Below are positions 8,517-18,553 of a DNA stretch of 64,000 nucleotides, one piece after another (the first letter of the stretch is position 1; each line of letters begins with the position of its first letter). The stretch covers positions 1 through 64,000 of the forward strand of contig NZ_JAOOPY010000008.1 of the NCBI RefSeq assembly GCF_025486315.1. The letters are read 5' to 3'. The notes below the pieces were generated by a model, which saw only the letters and a program-made list of their open reading frames with translations, did not search any database and was not told the DNA's origin. The DNA is from Variovorax sp. N23 (GTDB lineage: Bacteria; Pseudomonadota; Gammaproteobacteria; Burkholderiales; Burkholderiaceae_C). A program made the translations under genes and the position numbers.

Positions 8517-9326
8517 TCAAACGGTCAGCACGCTCGCCGTCTGCAGCCAGCGGATGTCGTGCTGCGCCACGCCGCGCGCCTGCCAGTCGGCCGTGATGGC
8601 GTCGATCTGGCTCATGATCTCGCCGGTTTCGGCCGGCTTGGTGTGGGTGATGTAGATGGGGTAGTGCCGGCCGGGCGCGATGTGGGCCAGCTCGTCGACC
8701 AGGCTGGCGGGTGACAGGTGCAGGCTGCGCTGGGCCAGGGCCTTCTCGCGGTCGCTGAAGGCGGTTTCGATGACGAGCATGGCCACGTCGAGGGCGTTCA
8801 CGCGGTCCCAGAAGGGCGGGTTGCGCTCGGTGTCGCCGCTGAAAACCCAGTGCGGCCCCTGGCCGTTGGCGCAGCGCACGGCAAAGCCGCAGGCCGGCAC
8901 GGTGTGCACGGCGGGCAGCACCTCGATGGCCTTGGGGCGTCGGGCGCCGAGCTGCAGGGTCTGGCCGATGGCGATGTCGTGGAAGCTGACGAAGGGTGCC
9001 TCGCGGCTGGGGATGCTGGCGAAGTCGGGCCAGATGACGTTGTTGAAGACGTGGGCACGCAGGGCCTCGATGGTGGCGCGCAGCGCATGCACCCGCAGGG
9101 GCTGGGCCCGGCGGGAGGCGATGGCGTCGATCATGAGCGGGAGCGCCGCGATGTGGTCGAGGTGCGAATGCGTGAGCAGCACGTCGTCGATGCCGGCCAT
9201 CTGCTCGAGCGTGAGGTCACCGACGCCGGTGCCGGCGTCGACGAGGAGGTCGTCGTCGACCAGAAAGGATGTCGTGCGGCAGTCCTTGGCGATGGCGCCG
9301 GAACAGCCGAGCACACGCACCTGCAT
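8517..9326 (-). CDS. Metallo-beta-lactamase-fold cyclic-nucleotide phosphodiesterase
   Basis: 269 residues with the class II 3',5'-cyclic-nucleotide phosphodiesterase type fold. The metal motif THSHLDH is at residues ~52-58, further ligands are in PAVHTVP and FSGDTERNP, and the late His is in YITHTKPAE. These enzymes hydrolyse cAMP (or cGMP) with a dinuclear zinc site. It starts 16 bases after the stop of the CHASE2 adenylate cyclase, so the operon encodes both the making and the removal of the messenger. A distant RNase Z-like assignment is possible, but the overall pattern and neighbour favour the phosphodiesterase. Confidence 0.75.
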   Translation of the reverse strand: MQVRVLGCSGAIAKDCRTTSFLVDDDLLVDAGTGVGDLTLEQMAGIDDVLLTHSHLDHIAALPLMIDAIASRRAQPLRVHALRATIEALRAHVFNNVIWPDFASIPSREAPFVSFHDIAIGQTLQLGARRPKAIEVLPAVHTVPACGFAVRCANGQGPHWVFSGDTERNPPFWDRVNALDVAMLVIETAFSDREKALAQRSLHLSPASLVDELAHIAPGRHYPIYITHTKPAETGEIMSQIDAITADWQARGVAQHDIRWLQTASVLTV

Positions 9327-9342
9327 TGTGAAAGACCCTCGG

Positions 9343-11613
9343 TTACTTGGTGTCGAAGCGGATTGCGCCGTCCCAGTCCGGGTCCTTGGGCTGCAATGCC
9401 ATGGAGGCTAAACGCTTCGCGTAAAGGTGGTAAAGGACTTTTTTCGTATCTCCGGCCAGTAAAGGAGCCAGCAGGGTCCGCCCTTCCGCCCACTGCTGCG
9501 CGCGGTAAGCCGAAAGCACCAATGCCCAGCGCTCGAGCTGGGCCAGCTGGGCCACGCCCACGTCGCCGCTGCGCCCGACCGGCGTGAAGATGGCCACGGC
9601 GCGGGCCTTGCCGCGGACGTAGACGCGGTCGAGCTCCTGCCAGACGTAGAGGGGCGCGGCGCGCCGGGTGCTCTCGGCCACGAGGATCTGGGCGCCGTAG
9701 TGGGTGCCGAGGCTTTCGAGGCGGGCGGCCAGGTTGACGGCGTCGCCAACGACGGTGTAGCTGCGGCGCACGGCGGAGCCCATGTCGCCGACGCTCATGA
9801 CGCCGGTGTTCAGGCCGATGCCCACACTGATCTCCGGGCGGCCGGCCTCGCGGTGGGTCAGGTTGAGTTCCCGCACGGCGGCGGCCATCTCGACGGCCGC
9901 CTGGACGGCCAGGGTGGCGTGGTCCGGCGTGTCGACCGGCGCACCCCAGAAGGCCATGACGCAGTCGCCCATGTACTTGTCGACGGTGCCGCGGTGGGCG
10001 TTGATGATGTCGGTGAGCCGGCTGAAAACGGCGTTGAGAAAGGCCTGCAGTTCGGCCGGCGCCATGGTTTCGGAAAGCTGCGTGAAGCCGCGCATGTCGC
10101 AGAACATGACGGTGAGTTCCTTGCTCTCGGCGCGCATGCTGTAGCGCTCGGGGCGCTCGAGCATTTCGTCGACCAGTTGCGGCGGCACGTAGGTGCCGAA
10201 GAGCCTTGCCAGGCCGCGCCGGGCACGCGCCTCGACGAAATAGCCCCAGCTCATGTTGAGCACGAAGGCCATGGCGAGCATCATCAACGCGACCGCCAGG
10301 GGTAGCACCAGGCCGAAGCTGGCGAAGAGCGCGGCGTTCAGCCCGATGACCACGGTGCCGACGGCCGCGCCGAGCAGCACGGCACGCGAGGCGGGCAGCA
10401 GCGACATGCCGAAGGCCAGCGTGAGCCCGGCGACGAGCAGCACCAGCACGTCGTAGCCGGGGGCGTAGTCGGGCACGAAGGGCAGCCGCCCATCGAGCAG
10501 GCCGGAGATGATGTTGGCGTGCACTTCCACGCCAGGGAAGGTGGCGCCTACCGGTGTCGCACGAAGGTCCTGCAGGCCCGGGGCCGTGGCCCCGACCAGG
10601 ACGATCTTGCCCTTGAGTTCGGTGGGGGCGAGTTTGCCGGTCAGCACGTCCGCCGCGGCCACGTAGCGGAACGACCCGCCCCGCGGGCCGCCGCGCCCGC
10701 GGTAGGGCACGAGCAGGCTGGCGCTCTGGTCGACGGGCACGCGCAACTGCACGGCCGTCGACGAACTCAGCACCACCGCCTCCAGCAGGATCGGCGCGCT
10801 CGGCAGGCTGCGGGGCGCGAACGAAGGCCGGACCGCGGGCATGCCGCGCGCCTGGCGGTAGATGGCCAGGGCCAGGGATTCGTAGAAGCCCGGCGTCGCG
10901 GCGTCGCCGTCGTAGCGCGCGAGCAGGGGCGCGGCGCGCACCACGCCGTCTTCGCTAACGCCGATCAGCACGTTGATGAAGCCGCTGGCCGGCGCGGCGG
11001 CGGCCAGTGGTGCGATGCTGCCGGCGAAGCCGTTCCAGCGCGTGGCATAGGCCTGGCCGCGCGGGAAGGCTTCGGTCGACAGCACCGGCGCCGGCAGCAC
11101 GCCCTTGGCATGCGGCTGGGCGGTTTGCGTGAAGTAGTAGCCGAGCGACACGCGCCGCTCGGCCAGGGACTGGGCGAAGGTGGCGTCGTAGTCGAGGCTC
11201 GGCGCGATGCGTTCCAACTCCGCCGCGAAAGCGGGGTCGTGCCGCAGCGGGCCTTCGGCCAGGCCGCGCAGGGTGGCCAGGCCGGAACTGCCGTCGGCTT
11301 CGACGAAGAGCACGTCATAGCCGAGCACGGCCGCCTGCTGCCGGCCCATGAGCTCGTCGGTCAGGCGCGCCAGCTTGTCGCGGCTCCACGGCCACTGGCC
11401 CAGCTGCTGGAGGCTGGGGTCGTCGATGTCGACGATGACGATGCGGGGGTCGAGCGTGCGCGGCATGCTCAGCCGCAGCCGCTTGTCGTAGATGAAGTTG
11501 TCGAAGGGCTCGACGAAGGGAGAGCGCCACGCGCCCGTCGCATGGGCCAGGGCCATGGCCACGGGAATCAGCGTGATGAGGATGCGCAGCCAGTGCCGGC
11601 GCAGCGCTTTCAT
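9343..11613 (-). CDS. CHASE2-domain class III adenylate cyclase
   Basis: 756 residues. The N-terminal transmembrane helix (~9-27) is followed by a large extracytoplasmic CHASE2 sensor (~40-350; DPRIVIVDIDDPSLQQLG is its hallmark start). Then come about three membrane helices (~365-450) and a cytoplasmic class III cyclase domain. Metal-binding Asp residues lie in VMFCDMRGFTQLSE and YMGDCVMAFW. The Lys before GD and the Thr in YTVVGDAVNLAARLE fit ATP rather than GTP specificity. It should convert ATP to cAMP in response to an unknown periplasmic signal. It sits between an FHA protein and a phosphodiesterase on the same strand. Confidence 0.9.
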   Translation of the reverse strand: MKALRRHWLRILITLIPVAMALAHATGAWRSPFVEPFDNFIYDKRLRLSMPRTLDPRIVIVDIDDPSLQQLGQWPWSRDKLARLTDELMGRQQAAVLGYDVLFVEADGSSGLATLRGLAEGPLRHDPAFAAELERIAPSLDYDATFAQSLAERRVSLGYYFTQTAQPHAKGVLPAPVLSTEAFPRGQAYATRWNGFAGSIAPLAAAAPASGFINVLIGVSEDGVVRAAPLLARYDGDAATPGFYESLALAIYRQARGMPAVRPSFAPRSLPSAPILLEAVVLSSSTAVQLRVPVDQSASLLVPYRGRGGPRGGSFRYVAAADVLTGKLAPTELKGKIVLVGATAPGLQDLRATPVGATFPGVEVHANIISGLLDGRLPFVPDYAPGYDVLVLLVAGLTLAFGMSLLPASRAVLLGAAVGTVVIGLNAALFASFGLVLPLAVALMMLAMAFVLNMSWGYFVEARARRGLARLFGTYVPPQLVDEMLERPERYSMRAESKELTVMFCDMRGFTQLSETMAPAELQAFLNAVFSRLTDIINAHRGTVDKYMGDCVMAFWGAPVDTPDHATLAVQAAVEMAAAVRELNLTHREAGRPEISVGIGLNTGVMSVGDMGSAVRRSYTVVGDAVNLAARLESLGTHYGAQILVAESTRRAAPLYVWQELDRVYVRGKARAVAIFTPVGRSGDVGVAQLAQLERWALVLSAYRAQQWAEGRTLLAPLLAGDTKKVLYHLYAKRLASMALQPKDPDWDGAIRFDTK

Positions 11614-11649
11614 GGCGCGCGGCGCCGATCTCGGTGGGGCCGCGCCGCC

Positions 11650-12303
11650 TCAGGCGTGGATGAACTGCATGCGCGTGCCGCCCAGCTCGAGCACGTCGCC
11701 ATCCTGCAGGGCGACGGCCTCGGTGCCCAGCAGTTCGCCATTGAGCGTGGTGCCGCCGTCGATCGGGGCGACGACGTAGCCGTGCAGACGCCGCGTGACG
11801 GCGGCGACTGCCACGCCGGGCTTGCCGATGGTGGTGACGACTTTCTCCAGGGATAGTTCGCGTCCGGCGCCGACGCCGGAGAGCACGCGGATGGCCGCCG
11901 CAGCGACCGGCCCGCCCAGCGGCGACGACACGGTGGGTGCGCTCGACAGGGGAATGGGGCCGGAGGTGATGGGGGGCCCGACGCGCACGGGGCCGCTCGC
12001 GACGGCGCACGGCTCGCCGCCGGCCAGGTAGCGGATCTTGTACTTGCCGACTTCGATGACGTCGTTGTTCTCCAGCGCCTGCTTCTTGATGGCGCGGGCA
12101 TTGACGTACGTGCCGTTGGTGCTGTTGAGGTCTTCAAGGTAGACGTCGCCGCCGATCATGTGCAGCACGGCATGCTCGCCGCTGATCGCCAGATTGTCGA
12201 TCACGATGTCGTTGTAAGGCCGCCGGCCCAGCGTGGTTCGGTCCTTGGCGAGCGTCACCTCCTTGATGACAACCCCGTCGATCGAAACGATCATTTTCGG
12301 CAT
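11650..12303 (-). CDS. Double FHA-domain protein
   Basis: 217 residues. The first FHA domain (~20-95) has all phosphothreonine-binding signatures: GRRPYNDIVI, SGEHA, and the LNSTNGTYVN loop. A Ser/Pro/Gly linker follows. The second FHA-like domain (~135-217) keeps TTLNGELLG and DGDVLELGG but has lost the G-R and S-x-x-H residues, so it is probably structural. ATG at 12303 has CAGGAG six bases upstream. Its neighbours are a PP2C phosphatase and an adenylate cyclase. The combination suggests it reads Ser/Thr phosphorylation and connects it to cAMP output. No kinase is in the window. Confidence 0.88.
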   Translation of the reverse strand: MPKMIVSIDGVVIKEVTLAKDRTTLGRRPYNDIVIDNLAISGEHAVLHMIGGDVYLEDLNSTNGTYVNARAIKKQALENNDVIEVGKYKIRYLAGGEPCAVASGPVRVGPPITSGPIPLSSAPTVSSPLGGPVAAAAIRVLSGVGAGRELSLEKVVTTIGKPGVAVAAVTRRLHGYVVAPIDGGTTLNGELLGTEAVALQDGDVLELGGTRMQFIHA

Positions 12304-12367
12304 GGCCGACTCCTGAACTGCCTGTTTGTATCAGCGGGCCTGTGGAACGGCAGATTCCTGGGCCTCG

Positions 12368-13180
12368 TTACCCCTGGGCTCGCACCAGTTCATCACCGGC
12401 AGCCCTCGCCAGGACGACCGAAATATTGTCCCTGCCGCCATTGTCGTTCGCAGCTGCAACCAAAAGTAGTGCTTTCTGGGATAAGTCGCAATTTTGTAAC
12501 AGAAGCGTGCAAATCTCCCCGTCGCTCACCATCTCGCTGAGGCCATCGGAGCAGAACAGGTACAGGTCACCGACCTGCGCCTCGTGGTCGTGCATCTCCA
12601 GGTCGACGGAGGCCTCGATGCCCAGTGCGCGGGTCACGAGGTTGCGGTGCGGCGACTGCGCCGCTTGCGCCAGCGTGATGAGGCCGGCATCCAGTTGCTC
12701 CTGCAGCAGCGAATGGTCGCGTGTCAGCAGGTCGAGCCGGCCGGCCCGCAGCCGGTAGCAGCGCGAGTCGCCGATGTGGCCAACCACCACCCGCTGCGGC
12801 CCGAAGGCGCCCAGCACCAGCGTCGTGCCCATGCCCTGGAGTTGCATGTTCGCGACACCGGCCTCGAGGATCGCGGCATTGGCCTCGTCCGTGCCGGCCT
12901 GCAGGGCGCGCTTGATGGCCCGCACATGCGCATCGACACCGGCATGCGCCAGCCAGCGCCCGAAGCTGGCCTGCAGCAGGGCGATCGCCATGCCGCTGGC
13001 CACCTCGCCGCCGTTGTAGCCGCCCATGCCGTCGGCCAGGATGGCCAGGCCGAGCGAGGCGTCGAAGGCAATGGCGTCCTCGTTGTTGGACCGCACCCGG
13101 CCCGCGTCGGTGAGCGCGGCGAAATCCCATGACCGGATGCTGTCCTCGGAGGACGAAGGGGTGAGGTCAGGGCGGTTCAT
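12368..13180 (-). CDS. PP2C-family serine/threonine phosphatase
   Basis: 270 residues, metal-dependent PPM/PP2C phosphatase of the PphA/Stp type. Conserved motifs in order: RSNNEDA (~32), ILADGMGGYNGGEVAS (~50-65) with the metal Asp, GHIGDSRCYRLR (~135), SDGLSEMV (~212), and NGGRDNISVVLAR near the end. It is soluble and cytoplasmic. It follows a TerC-family gene after 29 bases and precedes the FHA gene by 64 bases. Stp-type phosphatases usually reverse Hanks-type kinases and often sit beside FHA proteins. Here the kinase must be elsewhere. Confidence 0.93.
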   Translation of the reverse strand: MNRPDLTPSSSEDSIRSWDFAALTDAGRVRSNNEDAIAFDASLGLAILADGMGGYNGGEVASGMAIALLQASFGRWLAHAGVDAHVRAIKRALQAGTDEANAAILEAGVANMQLQGMGTTLVLGAFGPQRVVVGHIGDSRCYRLRAGRLDLLTRDHSLLQEQLDAGLITLAQAAQSPHRNLVTRALGIEASVDLEMHDHEAQVGDLYLFCSDGLSEMVSDGEICTLLLQNCDLSQKALLLVAAANDNGGRDNISVVLARAAGDELVRAQG

Positions 13181-13209
13181 GGGGGGCTACGGCAAGGGCG
13201 TGCGGTGCG

Positions 13210-13896
13210 TCAGTGGGCCGGCGCGTGGGCGCCGCGGCGCCCCAGCCAGCGCCCGACGAACACCACGAAGGCGGCGCCGGCAGCCGCAGCCGCGTAGTGC
13301 AGCCACGGGTTGGCGGCCAGCACGTCGCGCAGGAAGACGTCGCTGACGATGGTTTCGCCGCCGACCCAGCCGATGAGTGCCGCGCCGAGCATCACGATGA
13401 TGGGGAAGCGTTCCATCAGCTTGATCATGAGCGTGCTGCCGAAAATCACCAAGGGAATGCTGATGGCCAGGCCCAGGATCAGCAGCGTGGTGTCGCCCTG
13501 TGCGGCAGCCGCCACGGCGATCACGTTGTCCAGGCTCATCACGAGGTCGGCGATCAGGATGGTGCGCACGGCCGCCATGAGGCTGCCGTATTCCTTGCTT
13601 TCGCCTTCGCCCTCTTCCTCGTCACCGAGCAGTTGCAGGCCGATCCACAGCAGCAGCAGGCCGCCGACGACCTGCAGGAAGGGCAGGCTCAGCAGCTTGG
13701 CCGCCACCACCGTCAGCACGATGCGCAGCACCACGGCCGCGCCCGAGCCGAAGAGCACGGCTTTTTTCTGCTGCGCGGGCGGCAGCGAGCGGGCGGCCAG
13801 CGCGATCACCACCGCGTTGTCGCCCGAAAGAATGATGTTGATCCAGACAATCTTGATCAGGCCGATCCAGAAGTCGGCGCTTTGAAGGAGTTCCAT
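13210..13896 (-). CDS. TerC / YjbE-family integral membrane protein
   Basis: 228 residues with about seven hydrophobic helices and the TerC signature residues in WINIILSGDNAVVIALAAR and DLVMSLDNVIAVAAAA (acidic residues within membrane segments). Family members are linked to manganese or other metal export and to tellurite resistance. The exact substrate here cannot be read. It may be the promoter-proximal gene of the PP2C-FHA-cyclase-phosphodiesterase run, since all are co-oriented with short gaps, and the sucD terminator lies just upstream. Confidence 0.88.
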   Translation of the reverse strand: MELLQSADFWIGLIKIVWINIILSGDNAVVIALAARSLPPAQQKKAVLFGSGAAVVLRIVLTVVAAKLLSLPFLQVVGGLLLLWIGLQLLGDEEEGEGESKEYGSLMAAVRTILIADLVMSLDNVIAVAAAAQGDTTLLILGLAISIPLVIFGSTLMIKLMERFPIIVMLGAALIGWVGGETIVSDVFLRDVLAANPWLHYAAAAAGAAFVVFVGRWLGRRGAHAPAH

Positions 13897-13920
13897 GTCT
13901 CTATTCCACTGTTATGTATA

Positions 13921-13952
13921 GAAAAAGCGCCCGCAATTGGATTGCGAGCGCT
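13921..13952 (-). terminator. Intrinsic terminator of sucCD
   Basis: On the minus strand a 12-bp stem (13941-13952 with 13926-13937, one G-U wobble, CCA loop) is followed by TTTTTC. It lies 31 bases after the sucD stop and separates sucCD from the TerC gene. Confidence 0.88.
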
Positions 13953-13983
13953 CTTCGTTTGTGTGTGGTGCGAAACGCGAGTC

Positions 13984-14877
13984 TTACAGCTTGGCCTTGA
14001 GCAGCTTGGCAAGTTCCGAGAAGTTGCGCGTCACGGTGAAGCCGGACTCTTCCATGATGGCGAGCTTGGCATCGGCCGTGTCGGCACCGCCGGAGATCAG
14101 CGCGCCGGCGTGGCCCATGCGCTTGCCCGGAGGCGCCGTGACACCGGCGATGAAGCCGACGACCGGCTTCTTCATGTTGAGCTTGCACCAGCGGGCGGCG
14201 TCGGCTTCGTCCGGGCCGCCGATCTCGCCGATCATGATGACCGCGTCGGTGTCCGGATCGTCGTTGAACGCCTTCATCACGTCGATGTGCTTGAGGCCGT
14301 TGATCGGGTCGCCGCCGATGCCGACCGCCGACGATTGGCCGAGGCCGATTTCGGTCAGTTGCGCCACGGCTTCATAGGTCAGCGTGCCCGAGCGCGAGAC
14401 CACGCCGATGCGACCCTTGCGGTGGATGTGGCCGGGCATGATGCCGATCTTGATCTCGTCGGGCGTGATCAGGCCGGGGCAGTTCGGGCCGAGCAGCAGC
14501 GTCTTCTTGCCGCCGGCGGCTTCCTTGGCCTTCATCCTGTTGCGCACTTCGAGCATGTCCTTGACCGGGATGCCTTCGGTGATGCAGATCGCCATGTCCA
14601 GGTCGGCTTCGACGGCTTCCCAGATGGCGGCGGCGGCGCCGGGTGGCGGCACGTAGATGACGGACACGGTGGCGCCGGTCTGCGATGCGGCTTCTTTCAC
14701 CGAACCGAAGATCGGAATGCCGAAGATCGACTCGCCGGCCTTCTTCGGGTTCACGCCTGCGACGAAGGCGTTCTTGCCGTTCGCGTATTCCTGGCACTTT
14801 TCCGTGTGGAACTGACCGGTCTTGCCGGTGATGCCCTGGGTGATGACCTTGGTGTCTTTGTTGATGTAGATCGACAT
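13984..14877 (-). CDS. sucD: Succinyl-CoA synthetase alpha subunit
   Basis: 297 residues, the usual length. It binds CoA and carries the phosphohistidine (in [10 protein letters not shown]) of the ADP-forming succinate-CoA ligase of the TCA cycle. [20 protein letters not shown] at the N-terminus is the classic SucD start, so I begin at the ATG at 14877, not at an upstream Met. The CoA-binding loop [11 protein letters not shown] and GPNCPGLI are present. It follows sucC by 10 bases in one operon. Confidence 0.98.
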   Translation of the reverse strand: MSIYINKDTKVITQGITGKTGQFHTEKCQEYANGKNAFVAGVNPKKAGESIFGIPIFGSVKEAASQTGATVSVIYVPPPGAAAAIWEAVEADLDMAICITEGIPVKDMLEVRNRMKAKEAAGGKKTLLLGPNCPGLITPDEIKIGIMPGHIHRKGRIGVVSRSGTLTYEAVAQLTEIGLGQSSAVGIGGDPINGLKHIDVMKAFNDDPDTDAVIMIGEIGGPDEADAARWCKLNMKKPVVGFIAGVTAPPGKRMGHAGALISGGADTADAKLAIMEESGFTVTRNFSELAKLLKAKL

Positions 14878-14887
14878 GACTTGTTCC

Positions 14888-16051
<1,164 letters not shown>

Positions 16052-16227
16052 GAGGTGTCTCTCGGAACGGAGGTTGAAAACAGGAGAGGGATGCGCTGTT
16101 GTTCGCGGGCCACGGCGCTCCGCAGGGCGGGGGCGGCGAACAACAGGCGACTGTATCATGGTGCGCCGCACCAATGGCGCCTGCGCGCCTGCGGTCATCA
16201 CGTAGCCCCTCATCGGTACCCACCACC

Positions 16228-17151
16228 ATGGCCAAGGTCTTCATCGACGGCGAAGCCGGCACCACCGGCCTCCAGATTCGCGAGCGGCTCGCGAAGATGC
16301 CCCAGATCGAACTCGTCAGCATCGCGCCCGAGCTGCGAAAAGACGCGAACGCCAAGCGCGACCTGATGGCCGGTGTCGACCTCGTCATCCTCTGCCTGCA
16401 CGACGACGCGGCCATCGAATCCGTCGCGCTCATCGACCAGCTGCCGGGCAGGAAGCCCAAGATCATCGACGCCTCGACGGCGCACCGCACGCACCCCGAC
16501 TGGGTGTTCGGCTTCCCCGAGCTGGCCGAAGGCCACTGGCAGGCGGTCGCCAAGGCCCAGCGCGTGGGCAACCCCGGCTGCTACGCCACCGGCGCGATCG
16601 CCATCGTGCGCCCGCTGGTCGATGCCGGGCTGCTGCCGGCCGACTTCCCCATCGCGCTGCCCTCCGTCAGCGGCTACTCGGGCGGCGGCCGCACCATGAT
16701 CGAGGCCTACGAGCAGGGCGAGGCGCCGCCCTTCGAGACCTACGCGCTGGGCCTCAAGCACAAGCACATCCCCGAGATCATGAAGTTCACCGGCCTCACG
16801 CGCCGGCCGGTCTTCATCCCCTCGGTGGGCAACTTCAAGCAGGGCATGCTGGTGCAGCTGCCGCTGCACCTGGACGACCTGCCGGGCCGGCCCAAGGCGG
16901 CCGACCTGCACGACGCCCTGGCCGCGCACTACGCGCAGAGCAACACGCCCGAGAAGTTCGTCACGGTGCTGCCGCCCACGCCGGACGGCAAGCTCGAGCC
17001 CACGGCCCTGAACGACACCAACCAGCTCGAACTGCGCGTCTTCCCGAACGAGGACCATCGCCACGCCGTGGTGATCGCCCGGCTCGACAACCTGGGCAAG
17101 GGCGCCAGCGGCGCGGCGGTGCAGAACCTCAAGCTGATGCTGGGGCTCTGA
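16228..17151 (+). CDS. argC: N-acetyl-gamma-glutamyl-phosphate reductase (short type)
   Basis: 307 residues. It catalyses NADPH reduction of N-acetylglutamyl phosphate to the semialdehyde in arginine synthesis. Start ATG at 16228 gives [20 protein letters not shown] with the dinucleotide-binding G-x-x-G-x-x-G. The catalytic Cys is in [11 protein letters not shown], and the His-containing LKHKHIPEI matches the family. The roughly 310-residue length is the compact type 2 ArgC, distinct from the longer E. coli type. No other arg gene is adjacent. Confidence 0.95.
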   Translation: MAKVFIDGEAGTTGLQIRERLAKMPQIELVSIAPELRKDANAKRDLMAGVDLVILCLHDDAAIESVALIDQLPGRKPKIIDASTAHRTHPDWVFGFPELAEGHWQAVAKAQRVGNPGCYATGAIAIVRPLVDAGLLPADFPIALPSVSGYSGGGRTMIEAYEQGEAPPFETYALGLKHKHIPEIMKFTGLTRRPVFIPSVGNFKQGMLVQLPLHLDDLPGRPKAADLHDALAAHYAQSNTPEKFVTVLPPTPDGKLEPTALNDTNQLELRVFPNEDHRHAVVIARLDNLGKGASGAAVQNLKLMLGL

Positions 17152-17160
17152 GCGCCTCTG

Positions 17161-17436
17161 CTAGTGGCCTTGGCTGAGCCGCTCGGCCATTCTGGTTTGC
17201 CAGCCAGGGCCGGTCGCCTTCCAGCGCTCGATGACGTCGACGGGCAAGCGCAGCGAGATCAGCTTGCGCGGGTGCGCCGACACCGGTCGACCGCCCTTGT
17301 TGACCTTGGCGCGGGCCAGCATGCCGTCCGTGAGTTCGGGCAGCTCGTCGTACTCGCCAGCGCTGACGGTATGCGCGTCCACGCGATTCAGGTCAGATTT
17401 GAAGGAGGGGCGTGATGCGGGCTTGTTCGCGTTCAT
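17161..17436 (-). CDS. brnA: BrnA antitoxin
   Basis: 91 residues. The C-terminal ribbon-helix-helix-like segment (PRKLISLRLPVDVIERWKAT...WQTRMAERL) is the BrnA DNA-binding domain. The N-terminal acidic part (YDELPELTDGMLARAKV) would cover the toxin. The gene overlaps the 3' end of the upstream toxin gene by 44 bases, the usual toxin-first BrnT/BrnA layout. It should bind BrnT and autorepress at the palindrome at 17671-17692. Confidence 0.88.
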   Translation of the reverse strand: MNANKPASRPSFKSDLNRVDAHTVSAGEYDELPELTDGMLARAKVNKGGRPVSAHPRKLISLRLPVDVIERWKATGPGWQTRMAERLSQGH

Positions 17437-17668
17437 TGGCTTTCCTCATGCTGAAGACATGGCGATCCGCGCCACGCGGTGTGTAGCCCACGACCACCAT
17501 CCGGCCGTCCAGGAGGCCATAGCAGATGATGCGTGGCTCACCGTAGTCCTGCCGGATGTCTTCCACCTCCAGTGTCACGCCGGCGAAGACCTGAGCGGCA
17601 TCGGCGAAGTCCAGCCCGCGCTCCGCCAGCGTCTTGTCTCGCTTGGCCGGGTCGAACCTGATTCGCAC
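17393..17668 (-). CDS. brnT: BrnT toxin (RelE-fold ribonuclease)
   Basis: 91 residues. The BrnT pattern is clear: FDPAKRDKTLAERGLDFADA at the N-terminus, then IICYGLLDGRMVVVGYTPRG, and HVFSMRKANEREQARI at the C-terminus. BrnT is a type II toxin with a RelE-like fold that cleaves RNA and arrests translation. Translation starts at GTG 17668, because the family begins just before the F/W-DPAK motif. Only two bases separate this GTG from the operator palindrome, so there is no Shine-Dalgarno and the message may be leaderless. Confidence 0.88.
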   Translation of the reverse strand: MRIRFDPAKRDKTLAERGLDFADAAQVFAGVTLEVEDIRQDYGEPRIICYGLLDGRMVVVGYTPRGADRHVFSMRKANEREQARITPLLQI

Positions 17669-17670
17669 GA

Positions 17671-17692
17671 GGTTATCGTATCTACAATAACC
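17671..17692 (-). promoter_or_regulatory. brnTA operator palindrome
   Basis: A 22-bp near-perfect inverted repeat, arms GGTTAT-x-GTA and TAC-x-ATAACC around a two-base centre. It ends two bases before the brnT GTG. Position and symmetry fit the autorepression site of the BrnT-BrnA complex; binding itself is inferred. Confidence 0.75.
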
Positions 17693-17734
17693 TGACTGGG
17701 CAAGCTTGTTTCGGCGCTTGCCGGGCGCGTCGCA

Positions 17735-18553
17735 TCAACGCAGCATGGCCGACATCGCCGAACAACTGTTGAGCATGCGCACCGCATGCTCGACGCTCGG
17801 TGCGGCGAAGCGCAGTTCGACCGGCGTGACGCGCTCGAAGGTGGGCCACTGGCAGAACAGGTCGGCCAGCGCCGGGGTCTGCGTGCGCAGCGTCACGCGC
17901 AGCGGCGTCGGCCACACGAGCGGCCGGGCCGCTGCCCGCGCGGCCAGCGCCTCGGCGACGCCCGCACGGATCGCCGTGCACGACTGCGCGGGCGACAGCG
18001 AGATGCCGCTGGTCTGCCCCGTCGCGCGCTTGGTCTGCACGAAGGTCGCATGCGGGAACAGCGGCCGGTTCTCGGCGATGAACAGGTCGTCGCCGCTGGC
18101 CATCAAGACCGGCGCACCGTATTCACCGGCGAGCGCGCCGTAGAGACCGGCCTCGCTCATCGGCTGGCCGTCGAACTCGATGGCTGCGAACGCGAAGCTG
18201 TTGATGGTGTGCGCGAGGATGCCGGCGCCCTGCGCGCGCGCGTGGTAGCCAACCATGCAGACGCCGTCCATGCCCAGCTCCACGCCCGCCACCATGCTCA
18301 GGTAGCGCGGCTTGCCCTGGATCGCCTGCGCGCGCGGGTCGAGCGCGTCGGGCAGCAGGTTGCGGAAGTCGCCGTGCGAGTCGTTCACGTAGACCTCGGT
18401 CGCGCCGCCGTCGAAGGCACCGGCGATGGCGGCGTTGGCTTCGTCGGTCATCCAGCGGCGGGCGCGTTCGTATTCGCCATTGCCCGCGCGCGTCTGCTGC
18501 GGGTGGTAGACGCCGGCCACGCCTTCGATGTCGGTGGAGATCAGGATTTTCAT
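17735..18553 (-). CDS. M55-family D-aminopeptidase (DppA type)
   Basis: 272 residues, zinc peptidase related to Bacillus DppA D-aminopeptidase. N-terminal KILISTDIEGVAGV carries the metal-binding D-x-E-G. Further ligands are in VNDSHGDF and MVGYHARA, and later Glu/His-rich segments fit the family. It likely removes N-terminal D-residues (or D-Ala-type ends) from imported peptides. ATG at 18553 overlaps the preceding stop (ATGA), so it is coupled to the P1 peptidase gene and is last in the operon. Confidence 0.88.
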   Translation of the reverse strand: MKILISTDIEGVAGVYHPQQTRAGNGEYERARRWMTDEANAAIAGAFDGGATEVYVNDSHGDFRNLLPDALDPRAQAIQGKPRYLSMVAGVELGMDGVCMVGYHARAQGAGILAHTINSFAFAAIEFDGQPMSEAGLYGALAGEYGAPVLMASGDDLFIAENRPLFPHATFVQTKRATGQTSGISLSPAQSCTAIRAGVAEALAARAAARPLVWPTPLRVTLRTQTPALADLFCQWPTFERVTPVELRFAAPSVEHAVRMLNSCSAMSAMLR

